Positions 11,080 to 21,439 of a DNA stretch of 64,000 bases are shown piece after piece. The notes under the pieces are model-generated. The model did not search any database, was not told the origin of the DNA, and saw only the letters and a list, made by a program, of their open reading frames with translations. The DNA comes from Siphonodentalium dalli (Eukaryota > Mollusca > Scaphopoda > Gadilida > Siphonodentaliidae). The stretch spans positions 150,107,577-150,171,576 of the forward strand of contig CP136065.1 of assembly GCA_032622095.1 (NCBI GenBank), in the 5' to 3' direction. How positions within the stretch are numbered: the first letter of the stretch is position 1; each line of letters begins with the position of its first letter. The translations under genes and the position numbers were made by a program.

Positions 11080-11962
11080 GGAAAAATATTTTAAAACTTT
11101 ATAGGCGTGTTAGGATCACCTCTAGATGGGAGCTATCAAATTTTTCATAATTTTGTAGTAAAATATGACCGCCGGCTGCTATTACTCTTTGCATGACTAA
11201 ATCCTTCCATGCACCCTAGAGGCCACATCCCTCATCCGATCGTCACCAAACTTCATAGGGATCTTTGGGGTGATCTCTAGATGGGAGCCATTAATTATTT
11301 TCAAAATTCGTTGAAAAATATGGCTGCCAGTGCCCATCTTGGATTTTACTCTTTCCATGACTAAATCCTAAGGGCACACCCTACAGACCACATCCGATTG
11401 TCACCAAATCAAGCCTTGAAATAGGGTGTCTGTCATTTACAGAATGAGGTCCCCAGAGGGTGAATTTAGTGATGCTACCCCGCATAGTGGGCTAGCATCA
11501 CCAAATTCACCCTCTGGGAACCTCATTCTGCTTACACCTCAGCACCAAACTGCATGTGGATCTTCAGGGTATCCTATACGTAGATCTTTGGGGTGACCTC
11601 TAGATGGGAGCCATTGATTATTTCTGAAATTTGTTGAAAAACATGACTGCCAGTGGCCATCTTTGATTTTGCTCTTTCCATTACTAAATCCTTCGGCACA
11701 CCCTACAGGCTATCCCTCATCTGATCCCTCATCACCAAACTTCATATGGATCTTCGGGGGGACCTCTAGATTGGAACCATAGATAGATTATTTCCAGAAA
11801 TTTGTTAAGACATTGCCGCCAGCACCCATCTTCGATTTCAAATTTGAATCTACAGTCCAAATTTATGGGACATATATGTTTAAACTTTAAACATTACAGG
11901 CGTGTTTAGGATCACATCTAGATGGGAGCTATCAATTGTTTCATAATTTTGAAATTTGTTAA
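11080..11962 (+). repeat. tandem units of the ATGGCNGCC/CACCCTACAGG family
   Basis: Units of about 168 bp recur. 'CACCCTAGAGGCC' is near 11211, 'CACCCTACAGACC' near 11378 and 'CACCCTACAGGC' near 11698. Each is followed by 'CATC..ATC..CACCAAACTTCAT', 'GACCTCTAGATGGGAGCCAT' and the GGCTGCCAG core. A palindromic MITE interrupts one unit at 11404-11540. Confidence 0.65.
11404..11540. mobile_element. palindromic MITE (AGAGGGTGAATTT type), copy 1
   Basis: GAATGAGGTCCCCAGAGGG and GGTGAATTTAGTGATGCTA are mirrored by TAGCATCACCAAATTCACC and the right arm, giving a near-perfect hairpin with a loop near 11475-11490. Related copies lie at 39531-39870 (split) and 52170-52300. Confidence 0.65.
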
Positions 11963-12427
11963 AGGTACTCAATCCGATCAGATACTCCTAAATTACTATT
12001 TCTTTGGCTTCGGGGGTAAAAAATATTTGATTCGAGTAGAGGAACCCACCCATCAAAGGTCAGAGTGATTACCAGTAGGTTTCTATTGTTGGTGGACCAC
12101 AAACTTATTGTTGTGGACCACAAACTGATTGAAGCACGAATGTCAAATGGACGGTCTTGCAGATAAAGATGGATAACTCTAAAATCAAGTGGTAAAATAA
12201 TAACCACTTGATTTTAGAGTTATCCATCTTTATCTGCAAGACCGTCCGTTTGACCCTCGCGCTCAATCAGTTTGTGGTCCACAAACAATAGAAACCGCAA
12301 AGTTCAAACATCGATATCTAATCACTCTGAGCTTTGATGGGTGGGTTCCTCGACTCGAATCAAATATTTTTTACCCCCGAAGCCAAAGAAATAATAATTT
12401 AGGAGCGTCTGATCGGATTGAGTACCT
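11963..12427. mobile_element. foldback MITE with TTAA target duplication, copy 1
   Basis: AGGTACTCAATCCGATCAGA at the left is mirrored by TCTGATCGGATTGAGTACCT at the right, and the two arms pair along most of 465 bp, meeting near 12190. TTAA flanks both sides (11959-11962 and 12428-12431). The empty version of the site (a single TTAA) is present at 5917-5935, so the duplication is proved. TTAA targeting is characteristic of piggyBac-type transposition. Confidence 0.85.
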
Positions 12428-12431
12428 TTAA

Positions 12432-12740
12432 AAAGACATGGCCGCCAACAGCCATCTTAGATTTCACATGTGCATCAATTGGCACACCCTGCAGCCCACA
12501 TTTATTGGTGAAATGTTTAAAATGAAAATAATTTCATCTACTCAATACATGCCCTTTACTGAAATTTTTGACTTTCCTTCTTCTATATCATTCTATTGAC
12601 TGTTCAGCATAAAATTTACGCCTCCCCAAGTTGAGTTATAGTGTTCACTGACACTTATATTTTTTTTGACATTTGAATAAAGCCAATATTCAACCACGAG
12701 GTCCAATTATTATCAGCTGATTCCGAATACCTTGCTTGTA
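12432..12740 (+). repeat. continuation of the ATGGCNGCC repeat after the TTAA element
   Basis: Begins AAAGACATGGCCGCC and continues with 'GGCACACCCTGCAG' and a CAAGTTGAGTTATAGTG / CACTGACACTT end, as in the copy at 3015-3640. Confidence 0.6.
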
Positions 12741-12745
12741 TTTAA

Positions 12746-13224
12746 AGGTACTCAATCCGTAAAGAGGGTCCTCATCTCAACAGATTCCAACAACAACAAT
12801 CCGATCAGAGGGTCCTATATTACTATTTCTTTGGCTTTGGGGGTAAAAAATATTTTATTCGAGTCGAGGAACCCATCAAACAAAGCTCAGAGTTATTAGA
12901 TATTGATTTTTGAAATTTGTTAATTGCTCGAGATGAGTACTAATAACTGCCGTCAATTTGGTAACCTGCTCGAGATTTTACGCCAAAACTCTATTCAAAC
13001 AGACAAGGATGGATAACTCTATAATCAAGTGGTAATAATAACAAAATTTTGACTGTCTTCTGGGCCAGAAAGAATTCCCGATAATGAAAAATAATAGATT
13101 TCTAAAATCGATATCTAACAAATCTGAGCTTTGATGGGTGACTTCCTCGACTCGAATCAAATATTTTTGACCCCCGAAGCCATTGAAATAGTAATTGAGA
13201 GGAGTTTTATCGGATTGAGTACCT
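12746..13224. mobile_element. foldback MITE with TTAA target duplication, copy 2
   Basis: Same AGGTACTCAATCCG/CGGATTGAGTACCT ends as copy 1, flanked by TTAA at 12742-12745 and 13225-13228. The interior is rearranged relative to copy 1 but retains the GGTAAAAAATATTT and GGATAACTCTA blocks. Confidence 0.8.
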
Positions 13225-13590
13225 TTAAATTTGCGCTGTACTATTTTTTGCTCAGTTTTTAATTCACGCACTGATCTGTGCAAATTCAAAACTGACAAAA
13301 TATTTTCATAAAAGTCTTGATAGTTTTAGTTTCCAATCGTTCCTGACTATGCTTTTGTATATTATATAACATCGCAACGATTCCAACCTTTTGTAAGATA
13401 TGTAACTAATTAACACAGCGCTCTTCTTTTGTTCCCTGTGATTTGGTATAACATAAGAGGTGTACTTGTTTTCGCTCAAATTTAAATTTGAAAAATAGTA
13501 CTGCAGGAATTTAAATGCGACTAAAATTTTGCCTAAATAGTAATGTTGATTGTTTGCACAGTGCCTAAAAAGATTTTTCCAAATTTTCAG

Positions 13591-13683
13591 GCAAATAAGT
13601 ACACATCACAGGTACAGGAGGATGAAGTGGTCACTGTGCTGGATGCAAATAAACTGGTTGAGTTTGTGTATGCTTTTAAGCAG
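13591..13683 (+). CDS. EME1: EME1 exon, nuclease-like domain
   Basis: This 93-nt phase 0 exon encodes 31 residues between a TTTTCAG acceptor and a CAG|GTAGGT donor. The sequence runs ANKYTSQVQEDEVVTVL and ends LVEFVYAFKQ. It corresponds to the strand and helix (human ...EPTVLVLLRAEAFVSMI) in the middle of the nuclease-like fold. The acidic EED followed by a hydrophobic strand fits the family layout. It is separated from the previous exon by 9.7 kb of repeat-rich intron. Confidence 0.88.
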
Positions 13684-15820
13684 GTAGGTAATATATAATT
13701 TTGAGACATTAGAGTGAATGAGTGAATTAGAATTCAGCTTTACCCACGTCGAACGACTTCCATATCTTTAAATAAGACATTTTAGATGAGACATATAAAC
13801 AGTTAATGGATCACATGTAAATGGACACACCTTGACATTTGACCAATATCCACACAGAAAGAATGCACAACTGCATTTAACAATAAACTCAAGAAGTCAA
13901 GTATACATTCAAGTAAACAGGCCATACACTTGTGAAACTTGCTGCATAAAATTCCTTCACATGCGAACGGTCACTTGAACATAGACAGGATTTCCGCCAA
14001 GGGGAAATTAATGAGTCCGTATTGGGGAAACACATAACGCGACGGGACGACCATAGTTCGTTCTGTCGGGCGAAAAATTTGTTATTTGACACTGAAAAGT
14101 AGCCATTTCCTTTCACCTGAGTGTCCCACAAAGCAATCCAAAGCTACGTATATTACGCAAGTCGATCATTTTCCGTGGGTGCATTAATTCTGTTGATGGT
14201 ATATAGATAATTAATAATGTAATTACGCACGTAAGGCTGTCGTCTGATTGAAGACTATATCAAGCTACAAGTTACAGTGTTTAAAAATTTATAAATTACA
14301 ATAAGATTCCGTATAATGAAACTAAACACTAAAAAGCATCTATGCATTGTCCAATACTACCTAGCTGGGAGAATTGAATTAAGTATTTCCTAGAATTTGA
14401 AGTAGCTTCCGTGAAAATGAAACTGATTTTTCCATGTATTCTGTCAATCGTAAAACTATTTGTGCGCTGTGACATCATATATACTGCAGGGTTTGACCGT
14501 ACTTTGACTTTATCTCCATATTGGGGGGGGGGGGGGCATGTTTTTTGTGTTTATCCTCCATGCATGTAATATGGGTCAAATGAATGATTTTGTCACTATG
14601 AATTCCCACTATAAAGACTGATTTGGGACAGGTTCTGTATTATAACAGTACGATAGCACGGGATCTCGGAGGTAGATACCTCCTTTGGTAGGAGAACCGC
14701 CTGTTGGCTTATGTTGATCCCTACTCTGCCTAATTCAGCAATTCGGCACAGAAATCCCGTGCAAAATAATATCCGTACTCAGCAGTCCGACATTCTTTGA
14801 TGTTACCGCGACATTTATTACGCTGTATATAACGTCGTTATTTCAATGCACACCAAACATTACGTTGTAGTTTTGGCGCTTTGATTTCAAAGGGTTACGC
14901 TGTACTGGTAACACACTGTGCTCAATTGACCCGCTTTTTCAACAGTATTCTGTTTAAACCCCCGAACACCCGTTGCAGCCGGATTTGTTATGACATATTG
15001 CTACTGACTTTTGGTACATGTATGAATCAAACAGATCATCTGCGAGGGGAATGGGTCCGTGGGACCCGCAGCCGGCCTGGCGGAAACCCTGACATAGACG
15101 AGCATATAAATAACAACTATTCATATGCAAACGGACAGACCATGCAGTAACACTCAGCCAATAATCCCAGAATCAAATGACAAGCAAGACAGTTCAACCA
15201 TGATCCACAAACAATCAATATGCATGCGGCATTATAATAATATATATATTAAAGACAGAACCTATATTGAACATATGATATGTATATCTCCACACTGATA
15301 ACCCACGTAAATCAGCGTAAGTTCTACAGTACCGGTACTGCAAATGAGTCTTCGTAAAAGTTCAAATGTATCCTGATGATACAGTTTTCAGATTATTCTC
15401 GGCAGGTATACAGTTCTAACTTCTAGCAAGGTGCTAAGTTGTCAGATAAATAATTTATTGAAACTCACAATTGACGGGACTCATTTTATCTCATCGTAGA
15501 AACAACATCGGCACACCAAACTGTTCATGAAATTGTCAGTGTCGAACCAGTCCTAATATTCAGATCAAAATGCGATCAATCAGTCAGTCCAATCTGTGAT
15601 GGTCAATTGTGTGCCAACATTCAACAAACAAACAAATTTTGTCATGGAACACCCAAAAGAACTACAACATATAATGCAGGCATGTCTGTACCTTGAGATG
15701 TAACTTAATATCACTGCGTGATACTCTGTCAGATAAACTAATTGTTTAGACCTATGAGTAAGAGATTTGTGTTCCTACTCCCGACCAAATATTCAAATTT
15801 AAGTTAGGTAGATAGGTCTT
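13684..15820. other. EME1 intron 3 proximal part, no gene recognised
   Basis: AT-rich sequence with a 16-base G run near 14523 and a weak inverted pair GCACGGGAT/ATCCCGTGC at about 14656 and 14752, possibly ends of a small element. No coding exon, RNA gene or clear element was otherwise seen. Confidence 0.45.
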
Positions 15821-15827
15821 AGGTTAA

Positions 15828-16054
15828 CACATTCTTTAATAAATACAAATAGTTCCCTATGGAAATTCAGATAATAGGCCATTTGTTGAACTTATTAAGT
15901 TATTATCTGATAATTTCCTTCCAATGAATAGAAATCCTTCTGCACTTGTATTATCTGTTGTCTGTCTGCTATATTTCCTGAACATGCCTGCAGAATAATA
16001 GACCATTCCAACATATACTTTTGTAATGGAAAATCCATTTAGTTAAATAAAGGA
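15828..16054. mobile_element. piggyBac-like MITE (CCCTTTCTGTAC family), diverged copy
   Basis: 227 bp flanked by TTAA at 15824-15827 and 16055-16058. It shares with the neighbouring copy GTTGAACTTATTA, TATCTGA.AATTTCC, the TTGTATTATCT block and AATCCATTTAGT. Its left terminus is diverged (CACATTCTTTAAT). Confidence 0.65.
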
Positions 16055-16105
16055 TTAACACCGCATTACATCAGAGATATATTTACCATCACCTGCCCTA
16101 GTTAA

Positions 16106-16337
16106 CCCTTTCTGTACTAAATACTCATTGACAAGTAATTCCCTTAGGAAATGTAAAGGTCGTTTGTTGAACTTATTATCTGAACATTTCCCTCCAATAG
16201 ATATGAATCATTCTGCTCTTGTATTATCTTTTTGCATGTCTGTCCTGTTTTTCTTTGAATGCCCTCCAGATTATAATAAACCAATCCAATGTAGACTTTT
16301 ATAACTGAATGGGATAATCCATTTAGTACAGAAATGG
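16106..16337. mobile_element. piggyBac-like MITE (CCCTTTCTGTAC family), best copy
   Basis: CCCTTTCTGTACTAAAT at the left and ATTTAGTACAGAAATGG at the right are inverted repeats flanked by TTAA (16102-16105 and 16338-16341). CCCTTT ends with TTAA targets are diagnostic of piggyBac-related elements. 232 bp, non-coding. Partial copies lie at 32640, 44009 and 45098. Confidence 0.8.
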
Positions 16338-16437
16338 TTAAATAATTCTTCATTGTATTTGATCACTGAGAATGGTACCATCAATTTTGAAGAAAAAAAA
16401 TGATAATTCCCTTTCTTGGATTGAACCTTAAACACTC

Positions 16438-16571
16438 ATGTGCTCTATGAACAATACAAACAACATGGTAATTATAATGAAATTTTCATTATAATTACCA
16501 TGTTCTTTGCATCGGTCATAGAGCCCATGAATGTATTTTGCACTAATCCATGGCTCAAATTCATTCAATTG
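16438..16571. repeat. perfect-arm hairpin plus direct repeat, left of EME1 exon
   Basis: 16442-16482 and 16483-16523 are inverted (ACATGGTAATTATAATGAAA meets TTTCATTATAATTACCATGT) with no loop. From about 16484 onward the sequence repeats directly at 16975-17058. Confidence 0.8.
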
Positions 16572-16783
16572 TTGCATATATTCTGTTGAGTATAATAAGA
16601 GATGGTGTATAATTGGCCGGATTTAGTGTACAGTCCCCCTCAAGTTAAAACAGATTTCCATCTCTGTGAGGCAGATAAGTTTTTCAGTTGAGGGTTTTTT
16701 CTGGGTTGGAATAGAGTGGGAAAAATCATCTTTTTATTGTGGTCTGAATTCATATTCTATTTACATGTATGTCTGTCTTATAG

Positions 16784-16902
16784 AATCAGGTTGGTGCCAC
16801 TACTGGAGAGGCGACACTGAAAGAATACCTACAGAGTGTTCAGACAGCATACCCTCATAAAAATGTTACCCTTGTTGTTTATGGAGTCGACAAATATTTC
16901 AG
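16784..16902 (+). CDS. EME1: EME1 exon, nuclease-like domain
   Basis: This 119-nt exon enters in phase 0 and leaves in phase 2. It encodes NQVGATTGEATLKEYLQSVQ, then the strand VTLVVYGVDKYF. The acceptor is TTATAG. An alternative acceptor six bases downstream would remove only Asn-Gln in frame. The donor is AG|GTAATG. It aligns with human ...STMKGKETLQGFVTDI and LSLVIVDQEKCF. The exon is flanked by two copies of the same direct repeat, described among the findings. Confidence 0.9.
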
Positions 16903-16974
16903 GTAATGGTTTCAATTCAAAGCACTTCCCATTTATATTTTTACTTTTTTATATGACTCGATTCTTAAACTCAT

Positions 16975-17058
16975 TTTCATTATAATTACCATGTTGTTTG
17001 CATCGTTCATAGAGCACATGAATGTATTTTGCACTAATCCATGGCTCAAATTCATTCA
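16975..17058 (+). repeat. direct repeat, right of EME1 exon
   Basis: About 84 bp nearly identical to 16484-16567: ATTATAATTACCATG, CATAGAGC, ATGAATGTATTTTGCAC and CATGGCTCAAATTCATTC. The two copies bracket the exon at 16784-16902. Confidence 0.8.
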
Positions 17059-17069
17059 TTTTTATGTGT

Positions 17070-17447
17070 ACCCATACCATAGTATCGACGTCCGGATTGA
17101 CCACTCGTCGTTTGTCCGTCTGTCTGTCTCTGTCCGTCTGTCCGTCTGTAGACACTTTACGAGTAATGCGATAACTCAAACATTTTCTATCCAATCGGAA
17201 CCAAATTGTGTATATGGGTTTCTCAGCCCAAAATACAGATCGAGTTCGAATTTGGGTTTGTTCCAAGTTTTTGTTACAGAGTTATGGCCCTTTTTCAACT
17301 TAGAATCCACGCATTCTACCATAACTCAAACATTTTTTATCTGATTGGAACCAAATTTGGTATGTGAGTTTCAGAGCCCAAAATACATATCGAGTTCAAA
17401 TATGGGTTTGATCCGATTTATTTTAAAGGAGTTATGACCCTTTTTAT
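17070..17447 (+). mobile_element. pearl-like repeat: GTCC/GTCT microsatellite plus 145-bp tandem units
   Basis: CATAGTATCGACGTCCGGAT is followed by a GTCC/GTCT tract (17110-17150). Two units of about 145 bp follow, each with GCGATAACTCAAACATTTT, ATCGGAACCAAATT, a CAGATCGAGTTCGAAT-type block and AGTTATGGCCCTTTTT. This arrangement resembles pearl elements of bivalves. The family name is recalled, not searched. Confidence 0.65.
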
Positions 17448-17779
17448 GTATAGAGGCTACTGCCCACATAAATAATAAGGATAAGTTCCCACCCACCACC
17501 CCATCCCGCCACCCATAGTATCTTATGCGCCGCAGGCGCCCGTATAGAGGCTACTGCCCACATAAATAACAAGGATAAGGATAAGTTCCCACCCACCACC
17601 CCATCCCGCCACCCATGGTATCTTTTGCGCCGCAGGCGCCCGTATAGAGGCTACTGCCCACATAAATAACAAGGATAAGGATAAGTTCCCACCCACCACC
17701 CCATCCCGCCACCCATAGTATCTTATGCGCCGCAGGCGCCCGTATAGAGGCTACTGCCCACATAAATAATAAGGATAAG
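17448..17779 (+). repeat. 100-bp tandem array, about 3.3 copies
   Basis: GTATAGAGGCTACTGCCCAC starts at 17448, 17542, 17642 and 17742, giving periods of 94, 100 and 100 bp. Units differ mainly by one extra GGATAA in the longer copies. Each ends GCGCCGCAGGCGCCC, a CG-rich palindromic word. The array is inserted at the junction of two pearl-like units. Confidence 0.9.
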
Positions 17780-17839
17780 TATGGTAAACATAATGTCGAC
17801 GTCCGGATTGACCACTCGTCGTGCGTCCGTCTGTCCGTC

Positions 17840-17874
<35 letters not shown>

Positions 17875-18660
17875 CCGTAGTAACTATACGCATGGTGCGA
17901 TAACTCAAATATTTTCTGTCCGATCGGAACCAAATTTTGTATATGAGTTTCTCAGACCAAAATACAGATCGAGTTCACATATGGGTTTGATCCGAGGTTT
18001 TTTTTACGGAGTTATGGCCCTTTTTCAACTTCGAATTCACGCATGCTGTCATAACTCAAACAATTTTTATCTGATCGGAACCAAATTTGGTATGCGAGTT
18101 TCAGAGCCCAAAATACAGATCGAGTTCGAATATGGATTTGATCCGATTTATTTTAAAGGAATTATGATCCATTTTTCGAAGAAAAAAAAAAGGAAAATAA
18201 ATGCGATGCTATAACCGAAGTATCTTTTCTCCGATTGTGTTCATATTTGATATGTAGGTTTATGATGACACGCCCCTCATCTGTATAGTTTTTGGTATTG
18301 ATTGGTTGATCGGTTTAGAAAATAATTAACCCTTTACACACATGCTATCCAATGCAATAAGTTGAACATATTTCTTCTGATCTGCCTCATATTTCTTACC
18401 TAAGTTTTTCTTAGCACGTTCTTCGTCTGTATGGTTTTTGGTATTGTTTAATTAACCCTTTTCACTCTTATGTTTACTTATAATTCACCCAAGCTGCTAT
18501 GACTCAAAACATTTTTCATCTGATCAACACCAAAAATGGTATATGATTTATCACCCCTAAATACAGATCGAGTACGAATATGGGTTTGATCCGTATATTT
18601 TAACAGAGTTATGACCCTTTATAATTCAAGTAATTACTGCTGGGATTTTTAAGAGAACAT
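17780..18660 (+). mobile_element. pearl-like element, left part with microsatellite and tandem units
   Basis: TATGGTAAACATAATGTCG begins the element, followed by a GTCC/GTCT tract at 17820-17878. Then come tandem units with CAAATATTTTCTGTCCGATC, GAACCAAATTT and GAGTTATGGCCC. Further units at 18230-18640 carry ACACGCCCCTCATCTGTATAG and TCTGTATGGTTTTTGGTAT. The order matches the copy at 34550-35760. Confidence 0.65.
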
Positions 18661-18894
18661 ATCTAACAGACAATGTATGTTATTGAAATGAGTTAATTAT
18701 CACTATGGACATTAGATAGGACATGCTATAAAGCCTGATAGTGGTACCACTGGCTGGTATGATTTGTTTATCATAATGTCAAATTGATTGATGACTATCT
18801 GGTGGAGTTCTGTTTTCTGTGAAATATTAAGTTAACCCCTTTGCTGAAACATGTTCATTACATTAGTTAATGTACACTATAGGACACATATTCT

Positions 18895-20400
18895 AAAATA
18901 TTAAATTGGAATAGTCCATTGTTACTCTGTAGGGATGTTTTACAGACATTGTTGTTTACAGACACTGTTGTCTTATCTTAGACAAAAATTAATCCACACC
19001 TTCCTTAGTTCCATGATATGATGTCATTGAAAATGATTAACCCTCTCCACACATCATATGGTTTTGATGCTTTTCATTTGATCATTCTCCTATATTATGT
19101 CCAGGTTGATGGTGATCCACTTTTGATTTGCATGGATTTGGGATTAAAATTAAACCATTCCATAGAGGCATAGACACATATTATGCGATAGACAGATATA
19201 ATATCATCCCTTTCACTTTGATCCAGGTTCCGTAAGGGTTTCAATAAATCACCAATTGAATATTCATCATTAGAGGAAAAGTCTTATTTTCCCTCAATTG
19301 CATTTGGGCTCCAGGGTAATATTAATGGTGCTGGTATTCTTGAGACTGACTTATTGTATGGGTTTTTAAATCCAATGACATGCTTTGTATAGACTATTTT
19401 GTGTTTATCAGTTCATTAGTTTGGGTAAGATTAACCCCATTCTATATGATTTGATAACTCAAATATTTCAATTGATTATGTTTATACATGTAGTTATTGG
19501 CATAGTTGACGAGAACACACCCCTAACCTGCATAGTGAGGGTCATTTGGTTTATTTGCTTAAAAATATTAACATCCTCCACCAATCCTGTTGACACAATG
19601 TGATAACTAAATATTTTTCACACGATCACTATATTAAGTGTGAATTGTTGAAACTTCTAAAATAATAAATTGGAATGGCCCATTGTTACTTTGTAGGGAT
19701 GTTTTACAGACATTGTTGTTTACAGACACTGTTGTTTTATCTTAGACAAAAATTAATCCACACATTACTTAGTTCCATGATATGATGTCATTGAAAATGA
19801 TGAACCCTCTCCACACATCATATGGTTTTGATGCTTTTCATTTGATCATTCTCCTATTTTATGTCCAGGTTGTTGGTGATCCACTTTTGATTTGCATGGA
19901 TTTGGGATTAAAATTAAACCATTCCATAGACACATGCGATAGGCAGATATAATATTATCCCTTTCACTTTGGGCCAGGTTCAGTAAGGGTTTCAATAAAT
20001 GACCAATTGAATATTCATCATTAGAGGAAATGTCTTATTTTGAATTCCCTCAATTGCATTTGGGCTCCAAGATAATATTAATGGTGCTGGTATTCTTGAG
20101 ACTGACTTAATTGTATGTGTTTCTAAATCCAATGACATGCTTTTTATAGACTATTTTGTGTTTATCAGTTCATTAGTTTGGGTAAGATTTACCCCATTCT
20201 ATCCGATTTGATAACTCAAATATTTCCATTGATTATGTTTAGAGTTCTTGGCATAGTTGACGATAACACACCCCTAACCTGCAAAGTGAGGGTCATTTGG
20301 TTTAGTTGCTTAAAATATTAACATCCTCCACCAATCCTGTTGACACAATGTGATAACTAAATATTTTTCACACGATCACTATATAATGTGTGAATTGTTG
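18895..20400 (+). repeat. 764-bp direct duplication inside the pearl-like element
   Basis: AGGGATGTTTTACAGACATT occurs at 18931 and 19695, and the two copies run side by side at an offset of 764 bp through TTTGATTTGCATGGATTTGG, CAATTGAATATTCATCATTA and ACACCCCTAACCTGCA. They are close to 95 percent alike by eye. A single older copy of the unit lies at about 35985-36500. Confidence 0.85.
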
Positions 20401-20520
20401 AAACTTTTGAACTCATGAAAAGGTTGGTGTAAGGATTTATAAAATTTTTAAAAATAGCTAATTGCTATCGCCAAGGTATGGGTTGAACATCTGCCGATCG
20501 TGATTGGCCTCTCGTTTTCA
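20401..20520 (+). mobile_element. terminal hairpin of the pearl-like element, copy 1
   Basis: GCTATCGCCAAGGTATGGGT is followed by the hairpin GCCGATCGTGATTGGC (20493-20508) and CTCTCGTTT. The same block ends the related element at 37121. A terminal hairpin is typical of Helitron-related (rolling-circle) elements. CTCT is not the usual CTRR end. Confidence 0.5.
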
Positions 20521-20534
20521 TATAATCTGTTGAG

Positions 20535-20740
20535 AACATATTATATTATTGGTTCGTCTGTTCGTCTGTTTGCTTATTTGTTTCCGGGTGGTATCTTTAG
20601 TAAGTCTGAACTGAATGGTATGAAATTTGGAATGAATTTGGGTTCTACCCACCAATTTTCACCAGAGTTATGACCCTTTGTCGAAATTACCACAGGCGTA
20701 TTTTGCCACGCCCTAGCGATGCTCTTGTTCAACATGTTAC
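20535..20740 (+). repeat. interspersed repeat ending in AGCGATGCTCTTGTT
   Basis: Starts with GTTCGTCTGTTCG and ends with GCCACGCCCTAGCGATGCTC. Reverse-complement relatives occur at 50650-50870 and 53090-53460, where AAGAGCATCGCTAGGGC begins the copy. Confidence 0.6.
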
Positions 20741-20912
20741 AGTTTGCATATAACAATATCAGATTATGCAAGATTTCTGCTGACCCAATAAGGATGGGTT
20801 GCATTTTGCTAAGACAATCATATCACAAATAGGTGAGAAGAAAGAATTTATAATTTTATATGAATTTGAATAATTTATTAAAGAAGCATAATCTGAATTT
20901 ATGCTCGCAAAT

Positions 20913-21327
20913 TACTATTTCCTTGGCTTCAGGGGTAAAAAAATATTTGATTCGAGTTGAGGAACCCACCCATCAAAGCTCAGAGTGATCAGATATCGAT
21001 GTTTGAAATCTATTGTTTTCACCAGCGTTAATTTTAAGTGGCCCAGTAAAGAGTCGACGAAAGACTGTCTCGGACCAAATTGCGGATGAAGATGGATAAC
21101 TCTAAAATCAAGTGGCTTTTTTGTGTCAGATATTTGACAAACCCACAAAATTTCTTTGAACAAAATGTTGATAAATAACAGGTTTTGAGCAATTTTATAC
21201 TATAGTTGACTGGTTAGCATTATTTTTGCGCAATTACTCGATTCTGATAACTGAAGCGGCATTTCAAAATATATTGTTGTTGTTGGAATCTGATGATATG
21301 GGGACCATCGAATCGGATTGAGTACCT
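20913..21327. mobile_element. TTAA foldback MITE, copy 3 (left end degraded)
   Basis: The right end CGGATTGAGTACCT followed by TTAA (21328-21331) is intact. The left side retains AATTACTATTTCCTTGGC and GGGGTAAAAAAATATTTG but lacks the AGGTACTCAATCC terminus. The interior (GTGTCAGATATTTGACAA and TTGACTGGTTAGCATTATTT) matches 47560-47745. Confidence 0.7.
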
Positions 21328-21439
21328 TTAACTTCTGGTTTTGGGGAAAGAATCACAGATATCTGATATATCAGCTGCAAATTTTCTATTTGTTATTGCA
21401 AGAGAGCACGGATAAATTTATAATATTTATGCCAAAAAA

